Source: a virus
Virus record (IMG/VR): IMGVR_UViG_3300020442_000102
Span: 1 to 41,871 of that record
DNA: 41,871 nucleotides
Direction: 5' to 3' (one strand)
Shown: positions 1 through 8,206 of the stretch, piece by piece
How positions within the stretch are numbered: the first letter of the stretch is position 1
How the letters are laid out: the number at the start of each line of letters is the position of its first letter
Notes under the pieces: generated by a model
Seen by the model: only the letters and a program-made list of their open reading frames with translations
What the model was told of the DNA's origin: nothing
The model's database searches: none
Program-made: the position numbers and the translations under genes

Positions 1-27
1 ATGCTGATTGTAATTTACAATCAGCAT
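1..27. repeat. Perfect 13-bp inverted repeat at the window edge
   Basis: ATGCTGATTGTAA (1-13), one T, then TTACAATCAGCAT (15-27): a perfect palindrome around base 14. The right arm encodes conserved DUF3310 residues (YNQH). The left arm encodes MLIV, which does not look like the family. A fold-back at a contig end, from amplification or assembly, explains this best. A real hairpin terminus is less likely. Confidence 0.9.
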
Positions 28-201
28 GGTATAGAATGCTTAGATGCAATACGAGCCGCAACAGGTGAGGGGTATCAGTACTATTTACAAGGAAATATAT
101 TAAAGTATTTGTGGAGATACAGATATAAGAATGGAAAAGAAGATCTACAAAAAGCATTATTTTATCTACAAAAAATGATTGAGGAAGTAGATGAAAGTTA
201 A
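1..201 (+). CDS. DUF3310 family protein, 5' end cut by window edge
   Basis: Small phage protein of the DUF3310 family, often labelled 'nucleotide kinase-like' without biochemical proof. The family core is visible: YNQHGIE near the start, then LQGNILKYLWRYR and KNGKEDLQKALFYLQKM, matching the usual H-Y-x-x-x-x-I-E ... GN-x-x-KY-x-x-R ... KNG-x-ED-L-x-KA pattern. The visible reading frame is 66 codons. Family members normally have residues before the YNQH block, so the ATG at base 1 is probably not the native start. The first 13 bases are the exact reverse complement of bases 15-27, so residues 1-4 may be an artefact. The stop overlaps the next gene by 11 bases. The gene sits beside RNR, as nucleotide-metabolism genes often do in phages. 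Family assignment is confident; function is unknown. Confidence 0.8.
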   Translation: MLIVIYNQHGIECLDAIRAATGEGYQYYLQGNILKYLWRYRYKNGKEDLQKALFYLQKMIEEVDES

Positions 202-364
202 AGTATTCTTAGTGCTTGACATTGATGAGGAAGAAAACATACTTCCCATTGACGATGGCATTGAGGATGCTGTACAAGGCATCATTGAAAATTTAATTTT
301 TGATGTTGATGGAATTGAAATAAAGAGCATAAAGGTGACACATGACAAACGCACTACCAACTGA
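191..364 (+). CDS. Small hypothetical phage protein (57 aa)
   Basis: Short ORF starting MKVKVFLVLDIDEEEN and ending in THDKRTTN. A good ribosome binding site, GAGGAAG, lies at 181-187, four bases before the ATG. It overlaps the DUF3310 gene by 11 bases and the RNR gene by 23 bases, the compact arrangement expected of translationally coupled phage genes. The sequence is acidic with alternating hydrophobic residues (KVKVFLVLDI; GIEIKSIKV), consistent with a small beta-rich fold flanking a helix. No catalytic motif is recognised. The coding call rests on the RBS, overlap and composition. Confidence 0.7.
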   Translation: MKVKVFLVLDIDEEENILPIDDGIEDAVQGIIENLIFDVDGIEIKSIKVTHDKRTTN

Positions 365-2246
365 TTATCAAAACTTCATAGCTGTTTCTCGCTATGCAAG
401 ATGGATCGCTGAAGAAAACAGAAGAGAAACGTGGACAGAAACAGTATCAAGATACATGGATTACTTATGTAGTAAGATTAATATAGACAATGCTACTAAA
501 GGGTATCTGTGGGAAGCAATACATAGCTTACAAGTAATGCCATCTATGAGAGCATTGATGACTGCGGGTGTTGCACTTGATCGTGACAATACTGCGGGAT
601 ATAACTGTGCTTACTTGCCTGTTGATGATCCCAAATCATTCGATGAAGCTATGTACATATTATTATGTGGTACAGGTGTTGGCTTTAGTGTTGAAAGACA
701 GTACACAGAAAAGTTACCTGAAGTTCCTGATAAGTTGTACAAGTCTGATACATGTATTAAAGTAAAAGATAGCAAAGAGGGATGGGCAAAGTCCTTACGT
801 ATACTGATATCACTTCTGTATGCGGGTGAGATACCAACTTATGATGTTTCAAAAGTACGTCCTGCAGGATCTAGACTAAAAACATTTGGTGGTACTGCAT
901 CGGGTCCCGGTCCACTAGTTCAATTGTTTCAATTCGCTATCAATACATTTGAGAATGCTAAAGGACGTAAACTTAATTCATATGAGTGTCATAGTCTTAT
1001 GTGTAAAGTAGGTGATGTAGTTGTATCAGGTGGTGTACGTAGGTCAGCAATGATTAGCTTATCTAATTTATCTGATATAAGAATGCGTCATGCTAAGTCA
1101 GGTGAGTTTTGGAAGACTGCACCTCATATGAGCATGGCTAACAATAGTGTTGTTTATACAGACAAGCCTGATGGTGCTACATTCTTACGAGAGTGGACTT
1201 CACTTGTCGAGTCTAAGTCAGGTGAACGAGGTATATTCAATAGAATTGCCGCACAAAAGCAAGCTGAGAAGAATGGAAGACGTACAGCAGATATAGATTT
1301 TGGTTGTAATCCATGCTCTGAGATTATATTGCGTCCATATCAGTTCTGTAACCTCACTGAGGTGGTAGTTCGTGATAAGGATACCTCTGATGACCTAGCG
1401 AGAAAGGTGCGACTAGCAACGATTCTAGGCACAGCACAGGCGACATTGACTAAGTTCCCATATCTTAGAAAAATATGGAAAGATAATACAGAAGAAGAAA
1501 GACTTCTTGGTGTTAGTCTTACAGGCATCATGGATAATGGTTTAACTAGTTCTACTTATGATTTGAAACATATATTACAAGAGCTAAAGCAAGTAGCTAT
1601 TGATACAAACAAAGTTTATGCTGAGAAGTTTGGAATACCACAATCTACTGCTATTACTTGTGTTAAGCCTAGTGGAACAGTATCGCAGTTGTGTGATTCA
1701 GCTAGTGGTATACATCCTAGATATGCAGAGTATTATATAAGAACTGTAAGAGGTAGCAATCACGATCCACTTACACAGTTTATGAAAGATCAAGGTGTTC
1801 AAAGTGAGCCTTGTGTAAATAAACCTAATGAAAATACTGTGTTTAGTTTTCCATTTAAGTCACCTCGCACATCAACAACGGCATCTAATATGTCTGCTAT
1901 AGCTCAATTAGAATTGTGGCTAACTTATCAAAGATATTGGTGTGAGCATAAGCCTAGCTGTTCGGTTTATGTTAGAGATCACGAATGGGCAGAGGTAGGA
2001 GCATTTGTTTACAAACATTTTGATGAAATGTCAGGTGTATCTTTCTTTCCTTTTGATGATCATGTATATCAACAAGCACCATATACTGAGTGTACTAAAG
2101 AAGAATATGAAGAAGCAATAAAAAAAGCCCCATCTAGAATAGATTGGAGCTTGTTAAAAGACTTTGAGAAAGAGGATACTACCTCTTCTAGTCAGACACT
2201 TGCTTGTAGTGGAGATTCATGTGAAGTTGTTGATATTGGTGTTTAA
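342..2246 (+). CDS. nrdJ: Adenosylcobalamin-dependent (class II) ribonucleoside-triphosphate reductase
   Basis: Makes deoxyribonucleotides from ribonucleotides for phage DNA synthesis, with a cobalamin-generated thiyl radical. Family landmarks are clear. NCAYLPVDD carries C89 and FCNLTEV carries C336, the likely active-site redox pair. LLCGTGVGFSVE lies at 108-118. GCNPCSEI supplies N323, C325 and E327, the N-C-E catalytic set. VKPSGTVSQLCDSASG starts at 441. The C-terminal CSGDSC (C622, C627) is the C-x4-C shuttle pair of the monomeric Lactobacillus-type enzyme. At 634 residues it is shorter than the roughly 740-residue L. leichmannii enzyme. The start has AAAGGTG at 331-337. It is followed directly by the endonuclease VII gene. 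Class II RNR needs no oxygen or metal-radical subunit but depends on host B12. Cobavirus-type roseophages are known for carrying it. Confidence 0.96.
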   Translation: MTNALPTDYQNFIAVSRYARWIAEENRRETWTETVSRYMDYLCSKINIDNATKGYLWEAIHSLQVMPSMRALMTAGVALDRDNTAGYNCAYLPVDDPKSFDEAMYILLCGTGVGFSVERQYTEKLPEVPDKLYKSDTCIKVKDSKEGWAKSLRILISLLYAGEIPTYDVSKVRPAGSRLKTFGGTASGPGPLVQLFQFAINTFENAKGRKLNSYECHSLMCKVGDVVVSGGVRRSAMISLSNLSDIRMRHAKSGEFWKTAPHMSMANNSVVYTDKPDGATFLREWTSLVESKSGERGIFNRIAAQKQAEKNGRRTADIDFGCNPCSEIILRPYQFCNLTEVVVRDKDTSDDLARKVRLATILGTAQATLTKFPYLRKIWKDNTEEERLLGVSLTGIMDNGLTSSTYDLKHILQELKQVAIDTNKVYAEKFGIPQSTAITCVKPSGTVSQLCDSASGIHPRYAEYYIRTVRGSNHDPLTQFMKDQGVQSEPCVNKPNENTVFSFPFKSPRTSTTASNMSAIAQLELWLTYQRYWCEHKPSCSVYVRDHEWAEVGAFVYKHFDEMSGVSFFPFDDHVYQQAPYTECTKEEYEEAIKKAPSRIDWSLLKDFEKEDTTSSSQTLACSGDSCEVVDIGV

Positions 2247-2675
2247 ATGCAATTTGATCTCTTTGAAGAGCTACCTACCGATGTAGGTGAAGATGGCAAG
2301 ACTTGTATTAAATGCAATAAATATTTACCACAAGAGTCCTTTGAATGGTTTTCAGGAGCTAGTACGTGGAGAAGACCAGAATGTAAAAAATGTAGAGGAG
2401 AAAGTAGGAAAGTAACAGAGACCTTAAAAAAGTGTACTCCCCCACCAAGTAAAGACCACACTTGCCCAATTTGTGAAAAAAGTTTAGAAGAAATATCTTT
2501 ACATAGATCAAAAAGTATGGGTTCATTTGTTTTGGATCACGATCACGAAAAAAATATATTTAGAGGTTGGCTGTGTCATTGTTGTAATACAGCTATAGGT
2601 ATGTTACGTGACGATCCAACCACAGTAATGAGAGCATATAAATACTTAAAGGAGTTCAAAGATGAACATAGTTGA
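2247..2675 (+). CDS. Endonuclease VII-family HNH nuclease (His-Me finger)
   Basis: Recombination endonuclease VII family protein; in T4 such enzymes resolve branched DNA before packaging. The core is LDHDHEKN-IFRGWLCHCCN at about residues 96-114, with catalytic DHDH and the C-x-C-C-N zinc/asparagine end, followed by AIGMLRDDP and a helix ending YKYLKEF. Two CxxC pairs frame the fold: CPIC (about 73-76) and LCHCC. The N-terminus adds a second small zinc finger, CIKCNKYLPQ...CKKC (about 20-49), of the type common in phage HNH proteins. The ATG abuts the RNR stop with no gap. It could be a free-standing homing nuclease next to RNR, a favoured site for such genes, or a true Holliday-junction nuclease. 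The family is secure; the role is not. Confidence 0.88.
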   Translation: MQFDLFEELPTDVGEDGKTCIKCNKYLPQESFEWFSGASTWRRPECKKCRGESRKVTETLKKCTPPPSKDHTCPICEKSLEEISLHRSKSMGSFVLDHDHEKNIFRGWLCHCCNTAIGMLRDDPTTVMRAYKYLKEFKDEHS

Positions 2676-2838
2676 TAAAGGTTACAAAGCATTTTGGAAA
2701 GGTAATTTAGTTAATCCTTACAATACAGGCACTTACAGAAATAAAGAGTGGGAGAGAGGATTTAACAAAGCTTACTTTGAGCAGTTAAAAAAGGTGAAGA
2801 AACATGAATCTAGAAAAGGAAGCAGAGCAGTTCATTAA
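2662..2838 (+). CDS. RMF-like small protein (58 aa)
   Basis: The protein starts MNIVDKGYKAFWKGN and is preceded by AAAGGAG at 2648-2654. It overlaps the nuclease gene by 14 bases. The pattern G-Y-x-A-x3-G ... NPY ... W-x-x-GF-x-x-A matches ribosome modulation factor (RMF), where E. coli has RGYQAGIAGR ... CPY ... WLGGWREA. The length (58 versus 55 residues) and basic charge also fit. RMF binds 70S ribosomes and drives dimerisation into hibernating 100S particles. Whether a phage copy shelters ribosomes, stops host translation or does something else cannot be read from sequence. The match is a short motif, so the call is tentative. Confidence 0.6.
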   Translation: MNIVDKGYKAFWKGNLVNPYNTGTYRNKEWERGFNKAYFEQLKKVKKHESRKGSRAVH

Positions 2839-2926
2839 TAACAAAGTAAAAGATTGCAAAGAAGACATTAAATTAATTATACAAGAATTGAAAAAAGCAC
2901 TTGACAAATTAGAAAAAATGCTTTAA
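2804..2926 (+). CDS. Short helical peptide, last + strand gene (40 aa)
   Basis: ORF starting MNLEKEAEQFINNKVKDCKE and ending LKKALDKLEKML, preceded by AAGGTGAAG at 2791-2799. It overlaps the RMF-like gene by 35 bases in another frame. Leucine/isoleucine spacing predicts one long amphipathic helix able to form a coiled coil. Function unknown. Coding is supported by the Shine-Dalgarno sequence and by the placement just before the terminator. Confidence 0.55.
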   Translation: MNLEKEAEQFINNKVKDCKEDIKLIIQELKKALDKLEKML

Positions 2927-2987
2927 TTTATAAGTAGATTGATTGCAATACCTTTCGTAATCAATCGTAGCTGTGTGGTCAACTCTG

Positions 2988-3025
2988 AGGGAGTGGTATT
3001 AATTTACTGCTCCCTTTCTTTTTTG
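2988..3025 (+). terminator. Rho-independent terminator closing the + strand cluster
   Basis: AGGGAGTGGTA (2988-2998) and TACTGCTCCCT (3005-3015) form an 11-bp stem with two G-U pairs and a 6-base TTAATT loop, followed by TTCTTTTTTG. The T tract lies on the + strand only. The stem overlaps the last codons of the convergent - strand gene, which ends at 3004. Confidence 0.85.
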
Positions 3026-6000
3026 ACTAACTTTGCAAACTTTAATATTTCTCTTAACTCAAAGTCAGACATAGATAGCATATCTTCTGTAGTAGTTTTT
3101 AAAGGCAACCTAGATCCCTCTGAAACTGCTTTGTTATAGGATTGTATTGCTTCAATCAAAGTTCTACTATCGTACTGTGCTATATCTGATATTGTTTTCA
3201 GTCTTAATAAATATTGTCTTGTTCCCATATTAGGAGACTGCCCCTCTCCACCTCTTATTTCTACTTCAGGTAAAACTAAACCCTCTCTTATTTCATCTAT
3301 AATTCTACCTTTTATATCATTTAACATAGCCTTTACTACTATCCTCTTATCTTCAGGGGATTTAGCTAAAAACTCTTTATCCTTTAACTTATGATATGCG
3401 GCATTTTCTAGATAAGGTGCTATTACAGATCGCACATACTTATCAGCTTGTGGGAACTTACTTCTATATTCTTGATTCCATGCTCTCATGTCAGCTATGT
3501 TTAATAGTCTTTCCATGTTTGTTGGCTGACCCATGCCTTTAAATCCTAGTATGTCGTACCATCCACCTGATGTGTACTCTTTATCTGTTCTTAGCATTGA
3601 TGACTTCGGCTCCATATAATACTCAACCGGCCCGTCACCACCTAGCATTCTCATTAAATTAGTTACATACCTAGTTGCATTGTACAGAATCTTGTCTCCT
3701 GAATCTCTGTCCTTAACTACAAGTTTCTCATCATCCTCTCCTAAAGCATATGTAGATAGCTTTTGTATTGGATCTGCTAATGGTCTAGTGTATCCTGAAA
3801 TGTAGTTCGTTGGCATAGCTAAGATTGCATTACTAGTTATTTCAACAAAAGATTTTGTATCTTCATTAACAACTTTCTGTAGGATTGTGTCAAAGTTAAA
3901 TATAGAACTAGTGTTTCTCGTTAATTGAGACAATGCTAATTGTTCACCTAATTCTTTTACTAAGGTAGGTGAGAGATCAGAAACAGTTGATTCTCCTCCT
4001 GTTATAGGATTAACATTTTTCTGTCTTAAAACATTAACTACTCTACCTAGTATGGCACATTGAGAATAAGGAAACAGATATGTAATATCTTTAGGTCTAC
4101 CATCTATTAGTTCCATATTCCATGACATACCTAGTCGTTGCTTCTCCATATCTCTTTCTGCACATGCACCTATTAAGGTGTACTTTAAAGCACCTGACAT
4201 CATAGTTTCTAGAAAACTTGTATCATCTAATTCTTTGCCTGTAAAATCACTAACCATTTGATTGGCTACATACCCTGTAGTAAGTAGTCCACCACCTGTT
4301 ACATTACCTTTAATGAAATCCCTAACTTTTTCTGATGATATTGGTTTACCTCTCATGCCTGCTCTGTAAAGTTCAGCCATCATATTAATATTACCACCAC
4401 CAAGTGAGTTATATGTAAAGGCTATGCTATTATTAAAAAACTTTCCAAATGGCATTAGTGTACCTATTAGAGGAACATCACCTACTTCTTCTAATCTAGA
4501 TGCCATCCAACCGAAAGGATCAGCTAAAGCATCTTTTACAATTTCACCACTTTTAATGTCTTTATATTTTATGCCTTTCCCTGTATGATATGATTTACTA
4601 AATATATCTTTAAGTGTAGCTTCCGTTGCACCTGCTTGAATATTAAAGAAGTCAGTGGACGTTAACGCTGTTTTTAATGTAGCTTCGTCCTGTGCCATAA
4701 ACTCTCTAAATCCCATATCATATTTTTCTCTTAGTAATCTATCTACATGACCTAAATAAGATTGTGATTTAGTAAAAGTATCAATAGCTGTTACTCCACC
4801 CATTTTTTGTACAAATTTTAAATAGGCTTCATTAGTACTCATCCACCACGGAGGTACACCTTGCACACTTGTCTTTCCACCATCTACTATTTTTTCTGCG
4901 TATCCAAACTTCTTTGCTAATTCATTAACATCTCTTACATCTACACCACCTACAATAACTTGTTGCAAAGACTTGGCACTTTCAGGAGATATTAACATCA
5001 TTTTATCAAAAGCTTCTCTTGTAGCATTTGGTTCTAGTAATGTAGCTAATTTAAATCCTAAATTTTTTCTTGAGTTTCTAGCTGTGGTCATAGCTTTACT
5101 ACTAATGACTGTTGCCCAACTTTTATTACCTGATAAGGCATCTAAAGATTGACCTATTACATTTAAGGGCATTGCCCATATGTTATTTAACATGAGTGCA
5201 GTATCTGTAGCTACATTTAATCCTGTAGTGGCTGTCCAACCACCTAAGTTTAAAGCTGTAGTAGACCATGTAGAAACCAATCCTCTTTTCCATCCTTGTT
5301 GAAAATAACTAAAAGGTCTCTTTTTTAAATTCTTTAATAGTTTTTCTTCTCCTAATTTCTCAGCTAATATGTTTTTTTCAACTTCTAAATCAGTCAGTAT
5401 ACTCTTTGATATTCTACTACCTATTTGTAAAGTTTTACCAGCATCACTTATCTTATAATTCATAGAGTCTATAAACTTATCAAAAGCATCAGGTTGATTG
5501 AAATCAACAGTGTTAAATAGCATCTCACTTTCTAACGTACCCTCTTCATTTAATCTGTCTTTAACTCTTTTCATAGCTTTAGTGTAAGCACCTTTCTGTT
5601 GAGGAGAGAGTGTTTCTTTTAATAACTTAGTAAATGCTGCCATAAATTGACCTGATCCTTTTTGATTTCTTAGATCAACAAAATACCTTAAATCTAATTC
5701 TTCAACCATATGTTGAATCATACCTTTTTGTTTTAATTCATCATTACCAAATAAAAAGAAATCCATAAAATCTCTACTAGCAAATACTTCATCTTCTCCT
5801 AATAGTTTTTCTCCTCTTTTTGTAGACTCTTCCCAAAACTTAGTGAGAGCATCAGCTTTCAATCCGATCTTCTTTACAATTGCTTCTTTTTGTTCATCTG
5901 TCTTAGGTTTTTTAGTGAAAAATCCCTCAAAGTTAAAAAACTTGTTTTTAGTTAAAGGCTGTCCTGATAGAGCTAACTCTATTCCTCCACCAATCATGCC

Positions 6001-6843
6001 CTCAAACAAAGATAAGAAGCCTTGCATCTGATTATATTCATCTTGCTTGCCCACCTTTATCATTGTTTCTTGGTAGTACTTATCTAAGCCATAAGCTAGT
6101 GCCATATCAGCTATTGTTACAGCACCTATATTTTTTAATATTTGACCTTTAGTATATTGCTTTACACCTTGTTCTAATGCTGTTCCAAATGCTGCATCTT
6201 TTATTTGTTTTTTAACTGCCCATTTTCCTAACAATTTAGGTAAAACAATTCCTGGTACAAAGTTTGTTGGACTCTCAAATGGATTAGCTGTGTTTGCTAA
6301 GTGTTCTGATAAACCTGATATAGCATCCCATGTGCCACTAAATCCCTCCTCTTTCCACCTACTGAAAATGCCTGGATATTTATCATAGATATCATATGCA
6401 TTTTTATAGATTGGATACTCTTCCTGTTTTGCCCTACCTACAGCTAAACCCTCATTTAATATGCCTACATCACTACTATCTACATTTCGCATTCTAGTTT
6501 GAAAACGATTCCATACTTCTTCATTAGTAAAGTTATCTGCTAATGTTCCTGCTCCTGACACAGCAAGATAATTTCTTAATGCAGTATTAATACTAGGATC
6601 ATTTATCATTTCATCTTCAGTTATCTTTTCAGTCTTCTTGATAAACTGAGGATCTACAGTTGTCATAAAAGGCTCAAGAGAGGAAGACATTTGATCACCA
6701 TAGTCTGTAAAATCCTGTTTAGGTACAGGAACTATATTTATCTTATCTGGTGTTATATCATCCTTAACTTCATCTATAGATGGTAAATTATATCCTGGTG
6801 TAATGCCATAAAAATCATCATCATTTAAAATTAAACCACTCAT
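3004..6843 (-). CDS. Giant internal virion / DNA-ejection protein (1279 aa)
   Basis: Last gene of the late operon, the place of T7 gp16-type ejection proteins, and similar in size (T7 gp16 is 1318 residues). Residues 150-295 form a module with DIYDKYPG, NPFES, then a glycine/alanine-rich hydrophobic stretch ending GLDKYYQETMIKVGKQDEY and MIGGGIEL. The same module occurs in the 1811-residue protein of this window. Residues 519-560 (RGLVSTWSTTALNLGGW onward) are hydrophobic and membrane-compatible. Residues 790-860, with PLIGTLMPFGKFFNN then a Gly-rich apolar run, resemble regions of large 'polyvalent'-type phage proteins. No lytic-transglycosylase motif was seen; that activity probably lies in the 332-residue neighbour. 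Inferred role: injected with the DNA and spanning the host envelope. Start ATG has a 1-base overlap with the upstream stop. Confidence 0.7.
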   Translation of the reverse strand: MSGLILNDDDFYGITPGYNLPSIDEVKDDITPDKINIVPVPKQDFTDYGDQMSSSLEPFMTTVDPQFIKKTEKITEDEMINDPSINTALRNYLAVSGAGTLADNFTNEEVWNRFQTRMRNVDSSDVGILNEGLAVGRAKQEEYPIYKNAYDIYDKYPGIFSRWKEEGFSGTWDAISGLSEHLANTANPFESPTNFVPGIVLPKLLGKWAVKKQIKDAAFGTALEQGVKQYTKGQILKNIGAVTIADMALAYGLDKYYQETMIKVGKQDEYNQMQGFLSLFEGMIGGGIELALSGQPLTKNKFFNFEGFFTKKPKTDEQKEAIVKKIGLKADALTKFWEESTKRGEKLLGEDEVFASRDFMDFFLFGNDELKQKGMIQHMVEELDLRYFVDLRNQKGSGQFMAAFTKLLKETLSPQQKGAYTKAMKRVKDRLNEEGTLESEMLFNTVDFNQPDAFDKFIDSMNYKISDAGKTLQIGSRISKSILTDLEVEKNILAEKLGEEKLLKNLKKRPFSYFQQGWKRGLVSTWSTTALNLGGWTATTGLNVATDTALMLNNIWAMPLNVIGQSLDALSGNKSWATVISSKAMTTARNSRKNLGFKLATLLEPNATREAFDKMMLISPESAKSLQQVIVGGVDVRDVNELAKKFGYAEKIVDGGKTSVQGVPPWWMSTNEAYLKFVQKMGGVTAIDTFTKSQSYLGHVDRLLREKYDMGFREFMAQDEATLKTALTSTDFFNIQAGATEATLKDIFSKSYHTGKGIKYKDIKSGEIVKDALADPFGWMASRLEEVGDVPLIGTLMPFGKFFNNSIAFTYNSLGGGNINMMAELYRAGMRGKPISSEKVRDFIKGNVTGGGLLTTGYVANQMVSDFTGKELDDTSFLETMMSGALKYTLIGACAERDMEKQRLGMSWNMELIDGRPKDITYLFPYSQCAILGRVVNVLRQKNVNPITGGESTVSDLSPTLVKELGEQLALSQLTRNTSSIFNFDTILQKVVNEDTKSFVEITSNAILAMPTNYISGYTRPLADPIQKLSTYALGEDDEKLVVKDRDSGDKILYNATRYVTNLMRMLGGDGPVEYYMEPKSSMLRTDKEYTSGGWYDILGFKGMGQPTNMERLLNIADMRAWNQEYRSKFPQADKYVRSVIAPYLENAAYHKLKDKEFLAKSPEDKRIVVKAMLNDIKGRIIDEIREGLVLPEVEIRGGEGQSPNMGTRQYLLRLKTISDIAQYDSRTLIEAIQSYNKAVSEGSRLPLKTTTEDMLSMSDFELREILKFAKLVKKEREQ

Positions 6844-8204
6844 TAAAATGTTCCTCTAATAACATCTTCTATCAGCACTGTTTGTACAATTCCATTTGCA
6901 TCTTTGTACTGTAACTGCGTTCCCGGAAGTAATTCTGCTGTTTCGTCCATGACATTTACAAATATTTTCAATGCTGCTCTGTTGTTAAACACAGTATCTT
7001 TATTAATATTTGCTATATTTAAAAAGTCTGTAGCTCTAAAAATTAACTTATTATCAGATGAAGTTTGTGCATAAGTATCCATCATATTTGCAAAATCTTG
7101 TTGTAATTTTTGTTTATTATCTGATTGCAACCATAAAAGTGAAAATACGTTTTTGCCTGCTTGAGCTATTGTGTTCATTCGACCTTTAATTGTTCCATCT
7201 GTATCATTTGGAATATCAAAATCAAGCTTATCTGGATTACCATCCCAATCATTAGGAAACATATTTTGTCTAAATATATCACTAAAACTAGCTTGTGCTG
7301 TTTCACTAGACCCTATAGCATTTAATAACAATAGTATCTTCTTACCAACTTTCTCTTCAATTTTTGAGTTAGTTGGATCACTCATACCTTTTGTTATATC
7401 ATAGTCTGCCATAGTATCTGCACTAGCCATATCAAATCCTATCTGTGATGGATCAAGTGTATCAAGTTGACTGTAATCAAAAGATCTGTTACCTACAGGT
7501 ATGTTGCCTGCCATCTTTAAGTATTTAGCTGACTCTTTAAGTGCTGAGTTAGGATCACCATACATAGCACCAAATACACCTGCATCATATTCACTAGGTG
7601 ACTTACTACTATTGAGAAGCTCCATATGACCTCTGTACTTTTGATCTAGTAATTTGTTGAGATCAACACCATCTGCTGATTCTAAATTAGCTACATCATT
7701 AAACAGATTATTGATAGTGTGTGGTTTTAACGTAGCACCATTATCTATATGATACTGTTGTAGATCTTCAATTTCTTTTCTGAATCTTTCAAAGGCAACA
7801 GGACCCGCTTTTATGATGTTCTGAATAATTCTAGGATCAACACCTTTGAGATCTTTAGTTATAAACTCTCGCATAGCTATAACGTCAGTCTCATTCTTTT
7901 GTAGTTTTGGTATTACATAATTTCTAACTCTACTAAGTGCAGACTTTGCTGTAGCTAAACCTAGCTCTCTAGACTTATCTAGATTATGCTGTATAACTTT
8001 AGCTTGTCCACCTCTTCCTTTTGGATTGGCTGCTGCTAAACCTAATGTACCTAACAAGAAGATCCAATCTCCTGTTTTCATATTCTTAGTCATGTTTCTT
8101 AGACTATCAGTTCCCTTTTGCATGAACGACTTTTTCTTCTTAGTTAAGAAATTATCTTCCCACTCATAACCTTCGGGTGGATTTGGTGTATCTTCTGGTA
8201 ACAT
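6843..8204 (-). CDS. Putative internal virion protein (453 aa)
   Basis: No family recognised. The N-terminus is charged (LTKKKKSFMQKGTDS) and leads into a short apolar segment near residues 47-58 (DWIFLLGTLGLAAANP). The rest is a mainly helical soluble protein with IIQNIIKAGP and an acidic C-terminal half ending QTVLIEDVIRGTF. It lies between an acidic 201-residue protein and the 1279-residue giant, with only two bases before it and a 1-base overlap after it. The 201/453/1279 series mirrors the small/medium/large ejection trio gp14/gp15/gp16 of T7 in order and size. That is an analogy of position, not shown homology. Confidence 0.55.
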   Translation of the reverse strand: MLPEDTPNPPEGYEWEDNFLTKKKKSFMQKGTDSLRNMTKNMKTGDWIFLLGTLGLAAANPKGRGGQAKVIQHNLDKSRELGLATAKSALSRVRNYVIPKLQKNETDVIAMREFITKDLKGVDPRIIQNIIKAGPVAFERFRKEIEDLQQYHIDNGATLKPHTINNLFNDVANLESADGVDLNKLLDQKYRGHMELLNSSKSPSEYDAGVFGAMYGDPNSALKESAKYLKMAGNIPVGNRSFDYSQLDTLDPSQIGFDMASADTMADYDITKGMSDPTNSKIEEKVGKKILLLLNAIGSSETAQASFSDIFRQNMFPNDWDGNPDKLDFDIPNDTDGTIKGRMNTIAQAGKNVFSLLWLQSDNKQKLQQDFANMMDTYAQTSSDNKLIFRATDFLNIANINKDTVFNNRAALKIFVNVMDETAELLPGTQLQYKDANGIVQTVLIEDVIRGTF

Positions 8205-8206
8205 AT

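Noticed and set aside
2937-2966. 8-bp inverted repeat GATTGATT/AATCAATC between the convergent operons
   Set aside because: AT-rich stem, 14-base loop and no T run on either strand, so it is weak as a - strand terminator. The true + strand terminator lies just after it.
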